The notes under the pieces are model-generated. The model did not search any database. It had not been told where the DNA came from and worked only from the letters and a program-made list of their open reading frames with translations. 64,000 bases of DNA, taken from positions 1-64,000 of the forward strand of contig JAHCAU010000020.1 in the NCBI GenBank assembly GCA_019634715.1, read 5' to 3'. This DNA comes from Lysobacter sp. Lineage in GTDB: Bacteria > Pseudomonadota > Gammaproteobacteria > Xanthomonadales > Xanthomonadaceae. The position numbers were made by a program, and so were the translations under genes. This document shows, piece after piece, positions 57,789 through 64,000 of this stretch (position 1 is the first letter of the stretch; the number at the start of each line of letters is the position of its first letter).

Positions 57789-60215
57789 TCATTCATACCG
57801 CATGCCCTCTGCCGGTTCTCCGCGCAGGATCCTGCGGGTGGACAGGTAGGTGGCCATGCCCACCAGCAGCGTGATCGTGACCGCCACGCCCAGTCCGATC
57901 GCCACCGGCACCACGGTCCCGAGTCCGGCCAGCCGCGAGAGCAGGAACAGCCCCGCTCCGCCGATCAACAGCGCCAGCACCAGGCCCACCGCCAGGCGCC
58001 GCGTCCCCTGCCGCAGGAACAGGCGCAGGATCGATCCATCCGTCGCGCCGATCGCGCGGCGCAGGCCCACCTCCTGCCTGCGCAGGATCACCTCGTTGCT
58101 GCACAGTCCGTAGATGCCGGTCAGCGCAAGCAGCAGCGCGAACAGCCCGCTGTACACGAACAGCTTCGCCAGGCTCCGGCTCAGCGCCACCGTCCGGTCG
58201 CGCAGCGCCGTGTAGCGATCGACCACCACCCCGGGCGCCGCATTGGCCTGCCACGCCAGGTTCAACAGCGTCGCGCGCGCAGACGGCTCCTCGCCCCGGT
58301 AGCGCACCAGGTAACGCGCACTGCCCGCCGCCGCCTGCGCGAACGGCACGTAGATCGCCATCATCGCGCGCGCGTCGGCCTGCATCAGCTGGCTGTCGTC
58401 CAGCACGTCGCTGACCACGCCCACCACGACACGCTGCTCGCTCACCTTGCCTTTCGCATCGAACAACTGGATCGAACGGCCGATCGGCGAGACACCCGGC
58501 CAGTAGCGCTCCGCCAGCGTCTTGCTCACCAACGCCGTACGGCCGCCGCTGCTGCCGTCGCGCGAGTCGAAGTAGCGCCCATCCAGCAGCCGCCCACCCA
58601 GCGCCACCGGCGCATCCGAACTCAGCCTCACCGTCGCCTCCGGGTAGTCTTCCGTCAGCGCATGGCGCTTGCCGTCCACGCCGAAGCGCCGGCTGCCCCC
58701 GACGCTCCACAGCATCGCGCCTTCCACATCAGGCTGCGCGCGGATGCTCGACAGCAGTCGCTCGTGGTACTGCGCAAGACCGGCCGGCGTCTCGTCGCTG
58801 CCCTTGGGCGCCGCCACATCCAGCGCCAGAAGCCGATCGCCATCGATGCCCGTGTCCAGGTTCGACGTGCGCCAGGCCACGAAGGTCAATGCGCTGCCGA
58901 TCGCCATCACCACCGAGATCAGCACGATCTGCAAGGTCACCAGCAACCGCGACAGCCGCCCGCTCAAGCGGCCGCGCGCACCGCGTGTGCCGTCCCGAAG
59001 CAGGGTCGTGCACGGCATGCGCAGCACGCGCCAGGTCGGCAGGATCGACACCAGGCACACCGCCAGCAGCACGAACCCGAACGTCATCAGCACCGATTGC
59101 GTGTCCACGCCCCAGCGCGCCCAGAACGGCAGGCGGTCGCTCCACCCATGCAGGAACTGGTCGGTCGCCTTCAGCCAGTACGCGATCAGCAGCAGCGCCA
59201 GCACACCGCCCGCCACGCAGATCAACAGACTCTCCAGCATCATCTGCCACAGCAGCCGACCGCGTGGCGCACCGACCGCCACACGCACCGCGATCTCCTT
59301 CAGCCGCTCCTGCGTACGCGCCAGCAGCATGTTGCCCACGTTCACGCACGACAGCAGCATGATGAAGCCGGCCAGCAGGTTCAGCACCGCGAACATCACG
59401 TTCCCCGCCCCGCCTCCGGCCAGGCTCATCTGGAACGTCTCCAGCACGATCGCGTCGTAGTCGTACGGCTTGCCGTCCACACGCCGATGCGATTGCCGCA
59501 TCCTGTTCAACAGCCCCGTCAGCTCCTCGGACGCCGAAGCGCGCGTCGCCCCCGGACGCAACCGGGCATACGCGCCCACCGCGACGGACGTCGCCTCGCT
59601 CACCGGCTGCGACTCGTTCTGCGGCATCGGCAGCCACAACCGCGACCACACCGGGAACGTCACCCCCGCCGGCATCACACCGATCACGCGCACTGGCTTG
59701 CGGTTGACCTGGATGACCCGCCCCAGGATGTCCGGCGAACCGGCGAACGCCGACTGCCACAGCGCATGGCTGACGATCGCCACCGGCTCGGCGCCGTCGA
59801 TCGTATCGGCAGGCACGAAGCTGCGACCCAGCTGCGGCTGCACCCCGATGAACCCGAACATGTCCCACGGACCGTACGTCGCCGGCACCATCTGGCTCAA
59901 CTCGCGGTCGCTCACTTCCACGTCGATGTCGTTGTAGACACCGATCGCCTCCAGCGCCTTCACCTGCGGCGCGATCTGCGCCAGCTCGTAGGCATCCAGC
60001 ACCTGGGTCGGGAAGCCGCGCAACCGCCCCTCCAGGCGCACCACCCGTTCGCCATCCGCAACCGGCAGCTTCTTGTACAGCGCGGTGTTCAACAAACCAT
60101 ACGTGTACAGGCTCACCGCCAGACCGCCGGCCAGCACCAGAATCGTGGTCAGCGTGAACACCGGGGTCTTGCGCAACAGGCGCAGCGCGTATCTCACATC
60201 CGTCCAGTACGACAT
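57789..60215 (-). CDS. ABC transporter permease (MacB/FtsX type, two-domain)
   Basis: The 808-residue protein has MacB_PCD periplasmic domains and two FtsX permease units, as in duplicated permeases of bacterial tripartite exporters. The N-terminus is DVRYALRLLRKTPVFTLTTILVLAGGLAVS, and the FtsX motifs are VNVGNMLLARTQERLKEIAVRVAVGAPRGRLLWQMMLESLLI (about 305-345) and VILRRQEVGLRRAIGATDGSILRLFLRQG (about 715-745). About eight helices. The partner genes are the ATPase (11 bases upstream) and the membrane-fusion protein. Substrate unknown, possibly a peptide or antibiotic. Confidence 0.92.
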   Translation of the reverse strand: MSYWTDVRYALRLLRKTPVFTLTTILVLAGGLAVSLYTYGLLNTALYKKLPVADGERVVRLEGRLRGFPTQVLDAYELAQIAPQVKALEAIGVYNDIDVEVSDRELSQMVPATYGPWDMFGFIGVQPQLGRSFVPADTIDGAEPVAIVSHALWQSAFAGSPDILGRVIQVNRKPVRVIGVMPAGVTFPVWSRLWLPMPQNESQPVSEATSVAVGAYARLRPGATRASASEELTGLLNRMRQSHRRVDGKPYDYDAIVLETFQMSLAGGGAGNVMFAVLNLLAGFIMLLSCVNVGNMLLARTQERLKEIAVRVAVGAPRGRLLWQMMLESLLICVAGGVLALLLIAYWLKATDQFLHGWSDRLPFWARWGVDTQSVLMTFGFVLLAVCLVSILPTWRVLRMPCTTLLRDGTRGARGRLSGRLSRLLVTLQIVLISVVMAIGSALTFVAWRTSNLDTGIDGDRLLALDVAAPKGSDETPAGLAQYHERLLSSIRAQPDVEGAMLWSVGGSRRFGVDGKRHALTEDYPEATVRLSSDAPVALGGRLLDGRYFDSRDGSSGGRTALVSKTLAERYWPGVSPIGRSIQLFDAKGKVSEQRVVVGVVSDVLDDSQLMQADARAMMAIYVPFAQAAAGSARYLVRYRGEEPSARATLLNLAWQANAAPGVVVDRYTALRDRTVALSRSLAKLFVYSGLFALLLALTGIYGLCSNEVILRRQEVGLRRAIGATDGSILRLFLRQGTRRLAVGLVLALLIGGAGLFLLSRLAGLGTVVPVAIGLGVAVTITLLVGMATYLSTRRILRGEPAEGMRYE

Positions 60216-60225
60216 CGTCCGCTCC

Positions 60226-60942
60226 TCAGCCGATCGCACGCAGCGTGCCGTTCTGCGACCGGTCCGCCACGATGCGGCCGTCGAACAGATCGATCTGGCG
60301 CGGACAGCGTGCCGCCGTCTCCGGGTTGTGCGTCACCATGCAGATCGTCGCGCCGTCCTGATGCAGGCTGTCGAGCAGTTCGATCACCGCTTCGGCGTTC
60401 CTGGAGTCCAGGTTGCCGGTCGGCTCGTCCGCCAGGATCAGCGACGGGCGCCCCGCCACCGCGCGCGCCACCGCCACGCGCTGCTGCTGGCCGCCCGACA
60501 GTTGCGCCGGGTAGTGCTGCGCACGATGGGTCATGTCCACCCGCGCCAGCGCCTGCGCCACCCACTGCGCGCGCTCGGCCTTGCCCAGGTCCGTCCGGTA
60601 CGTCAGCGGCAACGCCACGTTCTCTTCCACCGTCAGGTCGCTGATCAGGTGGAAGGCCTGGAACACGAAGCCGATCTCGCGGTTGCGGATCGCCGCCCGC
60701 TGGTCGCGGCCCAATGCCGACACGTCGTGGCCGTTGAGCAGGTAACTGCCCGAGTCCCACGTGTCCAGCAGACCCAGCAACGACAGCAGCGTCGACTTGC
60801 CCGAGCCGGACGGGCCGGACAAGGCGACGTAGTCGCCCTTCCCCACCCGCAGGGAGATGTCGTCGAGCGCTCGCGTCTCGACCTTCTCGGTCAGGAAGGA
60901 TTTGCGGACAGCCGACAGTTCGATCAGGGTTTCGCCGTTCAT
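60226..60942 (-). CDS. ABC transporter ATP-binding protein (MacB/LolD type)
   Basis: The 238-residue ATPase has Walker A GPSGSGKST (43-51), Q-loop FVFQAFHLI, signature LSGGQQQRVAVARAV, Walker B LILADEPTGNLDS and the H-loop MVTHNPETAARC. The start MNGETLIELSAV at 60942 is the family start. Operon of adaptor, ATPase and permease on the minus strand. Powers the export system by ATP hydrolysis at the inner membrane. Confidence 0.95.
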   Translation of the reverse strand: MNGETLIELSAVRKSFLTEKVETRALDDISLRVGKGDYVALSGPSGSGKSTLLSLLGLLDTWDSGSYLLNGHDVSALGRDQRAAIRNREIGFVFQAFHLISDLTVEENVALPLTYRTDLGKAERAQWVAQALARVDMTHRAQHYPAQLSGGQQQRVAVARAVAGRPSLILADEPTGNLDSRNAEAVIELLDSLHQDGATICMVTHNPETAARCPRQIDLFDGRIVADRSQNGTLRAIG

Positions 60943-61027
60943 GACGCGTTGCACTCCTTGAAAACCCGCCCGCAGGCGGGTGCGTGATGTTGAAAATGGA
61001 GGTAGACAGGGAGAATGGAAGGAAGGC

Positions 61028-62278
61028 CTACTTGAGCAGCACCCGCTCGTGCTCGCCCCATGCCGACACATCGGACACCACGATCTGGTCGCCGGCCTTC
61101 AGCGTGCCCAGCACCTCGATGTCGCGCGTGGACACCAGTCCGAAATCCACCAGCGTCCTCATCGCCGTGTCGCCTTCCACGCGGTAGACCGCTGCCTGCC
61201 CGTGCCCTTGCGCCTGCGGCGGCCGACTGACGAACAGCGCATTGGGCTTGCGGGCGATCTCGATCACCCCTTCCACGCTCTGGTTGGCGCGAAGGCTCGC
61301 CGGCACCGGACCGTCCAGCGTCACCTCCACCTTCACCATCCCGTTCGTCACCCCCGGATCGATGCGCGTCACACGGCCCGGCAGCACCGCCCCGCGCGTG
61401 TCGATGCGCACCGACTGGTTCACCCGCACGTCACGCGCCTGGTAGTCCTGCACGTCCAGCAACGCCACCAGGTTGTCGTAGGGCGTGATCCGGCCGATCT
61501 CCGCGCCGCCCACCACCTGCTGGCCAAGCTTCAGGGCCATCTGCCCCACCACCCCGTCGATCGGCGCACGCACCGTCAGGTCGGCGACCTGCTGCCGCAG
61601 GATGTCCAGCGTATTGCCCATCTTGTTCAGCCGGGCCGCATCCGCTTCACGTTGTGCGCTCAGGCGCTGCTGCATCATCCGCACACGCTCCTGCGCCGCC
61701 ACGATGCGCTGCTTCTGCTGCTCCACGCCACGCCGCGTCTGCTCGTAGGTGAGCTTCGACACGATGCCGTCGGCCTGCAGCTTGCCCTCGGAGTCCTCGC
61801 GCAGCGACAGCACCTTCAGCTCGGACTGCGCGATCTGCGCATCCGTCTGCATGTTGACCAGCTCCGCCTGCAGGCTGGCAAGGTTCGCCTGCTGCTCCTT
61901 CCTCTGCGCCGCCAGCTCCCACTGGCTCTCCGAAAGCTGCTCGTGCAGCTTCGGGTTCGCCAGAATCGCCAGGATGTCGCCCTTCTTCACCGCCGCGCCG
62001 GCTTCCACCGCGATGCGTTCCACCTGGCCCTCGACCTTCGCGCCGAGGAACTGCGTGTGCTTGGACGTGAGTTCCCCCACCCCCCGCACTTCCACCACGA
62101 ACTCGCCCTGCTGCACCTTCGCCAGCATCACCCGGTCGCGCGACGCCAGCTGGTCCGCGCGACCCAGCACGCCCACCATCGCCACCACCAGCACCACCGC
62201 ACCGGGCGACAGCAACAACCAGCGCCGGTGGCGACGCCACCAGGGAAGTACCGGCTGACTCTCTCTCAATATGTCCAC
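61028..62278 (-). CDS. Periplasmic adaptor (HlyD/MacA membrane-fusion protein)
   Basis: The 416-residue protein has one N-terminal membrane anchor (LLLSPGAVVLVVAMVGVLG), a biotinyl-lipoyl half (VEVRGVGELTSKHTQFLGAKVEGQVERIAVEAGAAVKKGDILAIL) and a long alpha-helical hairpin (about 110-230, Gln/Glu-rich). The second half and beta-barrel domain (VADLTVRAPIDGVVGQMALKLGQQVVGGAEIGRI) follow. It links the ABC permease to an outer-membrane channel. No TolC-like gene lies nearby. Confidence 0.93.
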   Translation of the reverse strand: MDILRESQPVLPWWRRHRRWLLLSPGAVVLVVAMVGVLGRADQLASRDRVMLAKVQQGEFVVEVRGVGELTSKHTQFLGAKVEGQVERIAVEAGAAVKKGDILAILANPKLHEQLSESQWELAAQRKEQQANLASLQAELVNMQTDAQIAQSELKVLSLREDSEGKLQADGIVSKLTYEQTRRGVEQQKQRIVAAQERVRMMQQRLSAQREADAARLNKMGNTLDILRQQVADLTVRAPIDGVVGQMALKLGQQVVGGAEIGRITPYDNLVALLDVQDYQARDVRVNQSVRIDTRGAVLPGRVTRIDPGVTNGMVKVEVTLDGPVPASLRANQSVEGVIEIARKPNALFVSRPPQAQGHGQAAVYRVEGDTAMRTLVDFGLVSTRDIEVLGTLKAGDQIVVSDVSAWGEHERVLLK

Positions 62279-62408
62279 GCAATCCCTTTCCTGACTGGCG
62301 CTGCGATGATCATGGCAGCTGTCAGGAGCTTGGATGCGTGTACCGACCTAAATGGATTCAATCGCTGTCAGGTCGTCACGATGTCCAGGGGAGGCTGGCC
62401 GTGCCCCT

Positions 62409-63425
62409 TTACACGGCGAGGTAGCCGGAGAGCAGCGCCACTTCTTCGTCAGCCAGTGGAATGCCTGCCTGCCGGCGATCGGCTTCCACTTCGCGTTCAG
62501 GATCGCCGGGGACACGCACCGGGGCAGCCCCGGCCGGCTGGCTCTGACGGAACCGAGCCAGCAGCTCGGAGAGCCGCGCCCTGAATACTCCCGGGTCCAC
62601 GAACGCAGCCACCTCGATCGCCACCATGAAATGACTGATCTGGCGCGGCGTGTCGTAGGGTTCCCTGTAAAGATTGGACAGTTCGGCATCGAATGGCATG
62701 TTGGACAACAGCGCGCACAATATCTGGATCATCATGCCCAAACCCTGCCCCTTGATGCCGCCCAAGGGCTGCAACGCCCCCAGGTCGCCACCACGTGAAA
62801 GGTCCTGACCCTCGTGGTTGGTGGCCAACCCCGGCTCCACGGGCAGGCCGTCGCGAAGCGCAAGCAGTACGCGCGAGTAAGCGGTCTGGCTGGTCGCCAT
62901 GTCCAGGTGGAAGCCGTCGTCGTCCAGGCCCGGTGCCGCCATCGCCAACGGATTGGTTCCGTTGAGCGGAACGACCCCGCCGTAAGGCACCACCAGGGCA
63001 TCCGAATTGCTGAACACCAATCCGATTTGTCCGGCCGCAGCAGCCATGCGGGCGAAATAGTCGGCACGGCCGAAGTGGTTGGAGCGACTCACGGCCAGCG
63101 CGGCGATCCCGACCTTCCGCGCGCGCCCGATGACTTCTCGCATCGCCGCCGCTCCTGCCACCACGCCGAGTGCGTCGTCGGCATCGAACAGCCCCGCTGC
63201 CGGGTAATCGCCGCTGATGCGGAACGACGGCTGCTTCTTCGCGCGACCGCCTTCGATTTCCTTGAGATAGAAATCGAGCAGCCGCACGCCATGCGTATCG
63301 ATGCCCCGCAACGAAGCATCCACCAGCGCATCCGCCACGTCCACCGCATGCGCTGCCGGAAGTCCGCGATCGCGCAACAGCGCGACCATCGCCGCATGCA
63401 CGGCGTTCACGTCATGCCGTCGCAT
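62409..63425 (-). CDS. Ldh2-family malate/L-lactate dehydrogenase-like oxidoreductase
   Basis: The 338-residue protein is of the Ldh_2 (malate/ureidoglycolate/sulfolactate dehydrogenase) fold. Visible parts are DALVDASLRGIDTHGVRLLDFYL, ALAVSRSNHFGRADYFARMAA, GLVFSNSDALVVPYGGVVPLNGTNPLAMAAPG, FHLDMATSQTAYSRVLLA and GALQPLGGIKGQGLGMMIQIL. It uses NAD(P) to reduce or oxidise a 2-hydroxy/2-keto acid; the substrate is not known. An AGGAGG ribosome-binding site precedes the ATG. Its start overlaps the upstream aminotransferase by 14 bases, so both may act on the same keto acid. Confidence 0.9.
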   Translation of the reverse strand: MRRHDVNAVHAAMVALLRDRGLPAAHAVDVADALVDASLRGIDTHGVRLLDFYLKEIEGGRAKKQPSFRISGDYPAAGLFDADDALGVVAGAAAMREVIGRARKVGIAALAVSRSNHFGRADYFARMAAAAGQIGLVFSNSDALVVPYGGVVPLNGTNPLAMAAPGLDDDGFHLDMATSQTAYSRVLLALRDGLPVEPGLATNHEGQDLSRGGDLGALQPLGGIKGQGLGMMIQILCALLSNMPFDAELSNLYREPYDTPRQISHFMVAIEVAAFVDPGVFRARLSELLARFRQSQPAGAAPVRVPGDPEREVEADRRQAGIPLADEEVALLSGYLAV

Positions 63426-64000
63426 CGTACACCTCCTGGCATTGACGGACGAACTGGCCGAGCCGCGCCACACCCTCGCCTATCAGCGATGGCTCGACAT
63501 TGCTGAAAGCCAGCCGGATGCTGTTCTGGCACGTGCCCGACAGCGAGAAGAACGACAGCGGCATGGGGATGACGCGCTGCTCGCGCGCGCATCGCAGCAC
63601 TTCAGCCTGCCCGAACGAAAAGGGCAGCGTCATCGTGAGGAAAAATCCGCCCTCGGGGCGATTCCATTGCACGGTATCGCGCTGATCGGCGAACTCCGTT
63701 TCCAGCGCGGCCAGCAACAGGTCGCGATTCCGACGGTAGTGCTCCAGCTGCGGAACGATCAGCTCGCGCAGCGTTCCCTGCTGTGCCAGCAGCATGCCGC
63801 CGATCAGCGCCTGGTTCAGCTGACTGGTGTTCACGGTCAGGAAACTCTTTCGCTCGCCCAGGTTCGCCACAAGCGTGCTGGCCGCCCCCGCATCACCGAA
63901 CAGGGTGTCCGGCACCAGAGCGCCTCCGACCCGTACGGCCGGGCACAGCGTCTTGGAATAGGTGAACAGGTAGATCACGCAGCCCGCGCGATCAATCTCA
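63412..64000 (-). CDS. PLP-dependent aminotransferase, class I/II (5' end beyond window)
   Basis: Only the C-terminal 195 residues are in the window; the frame is open to base 64000. It has the PLP-binding lysine in YLFTYSKTLCPAVRVGGALVPD, then QLEHYRRNRDLLLAALE, WNRPEGGFFLTMTLPF and NSIRLAFSNVEP, typical of the fold type I 2-aminoadipate/MocR-like aminotransferases. Coupled with the Ldh2-type gene, so the pair may interconvert an amino acid, its keto acid and hydroxy acid. No domain other than the aminotransferase is visible in this part. Confidence 0.85.
   Translation of the reverse strand, partial: EIDRAGCVIYLFTYSKTLCPAVRVGGALVPDTLFGDAGAASTLVANLGERKSFLTVNTSQLNQALIGGMLLAQQGTLRELIVPQLEHYRRNRDLLLAALETEFADQRDTVQWNRPEGGFFLTMTLPFSFGQAEVLRCAREQRVIPMPLSFFSLSGTCQNSIRLAFSNVEPSLIGEGVARLGQFVRQCQEVYDATA

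Overview
The window looks like chromosome from a high-GC gammaproteobacterium of the Xanthomonadaceae/Lysobacteraceae (Lysobacter, Luteimonas or Xanthomonas type). The pointers are the strong G/C third-position bias, the gene orders def-fmt-rsmB and dprA-smg-topA, the type of intergenic palindromes (GTAGGTCGGG, GTAGGAGGGCC and GTAGGAGCGACG families, GGGAATC heptamers), and secreted enzymes typical of predatory or soil Lysobacter relatives. This is inference from content; no database was searched.

Layout. 57-5723: rpoD, dtd, a lipid A type acyltransferase and two bacterial PH-domain membrane proteins in an overlapping run. 5841-13321: a cell-surface carbohydrate region (CDP-glycerol-phosphotransferase-like protein, two GT2 enzymes, UDP-glucuronate decarboxylase, GT4) with selO and a small secreted ricin-type lectin in between. 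13369-23859: housekeeping genes, namely ABC-F uup, an ArnT-like membrane glycosyltransferase, the def / secreted protein / fmt / DUF4926 / rsmB string of overlapping genes, a LysM protein, dprA and smg. 23972-30101: four genes combining GYF_2, pilin-like and RDD modules, then topA with a histone-H1-like tail. 30774-41848: a secreted-enzyme and stress area with an AA10 LPMO, two DUF4124-like paralogues, a nested inverted-repeat element, a uracil-DNA-glycosylase-like protein with an amidohydrolase, a subtilase, a multicopper oxidase, a composite repeat and an SDR. 41915-48121: lipoprotein, sppA, MATE pump, DUF3667, DUF4286 and a sigma-region-4-like protein. 48122-49243: about 1.1 kb non-coding, with three related units carrying inverted DnaA-box pairs, just upstream of priA. 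51457-55865: a GH109-like oxidoreductase-fold protein, then a GbsR/MarR-type regulator divergent from an NDUFA9-like SDR plus NDH-2, with one perfect palindrome in the shared promoter. 56488-62278: a MacAB-like ABC system followed by a DUF6249 / ECF sigma / small membrane protein operon on the minus strand. 62409-64000: an Ldh2-family dehydrogenase and the 3' part of a PLP aminotransferase cut by the window edge.

The most unusual part is the triplicated DnaA-box locus at 48242-49193. It could be a DnaA-binding control site or a second origin-like locus, and it sits next to the replication-restart helicase gene. Next come the regulator/NDH-2 operator at 53553-53574, the GYF/pilin/RDD cluster, the three-way-junction repeat at 33713-33971 and the heptanucleotide tract abutting the dtd start codon.
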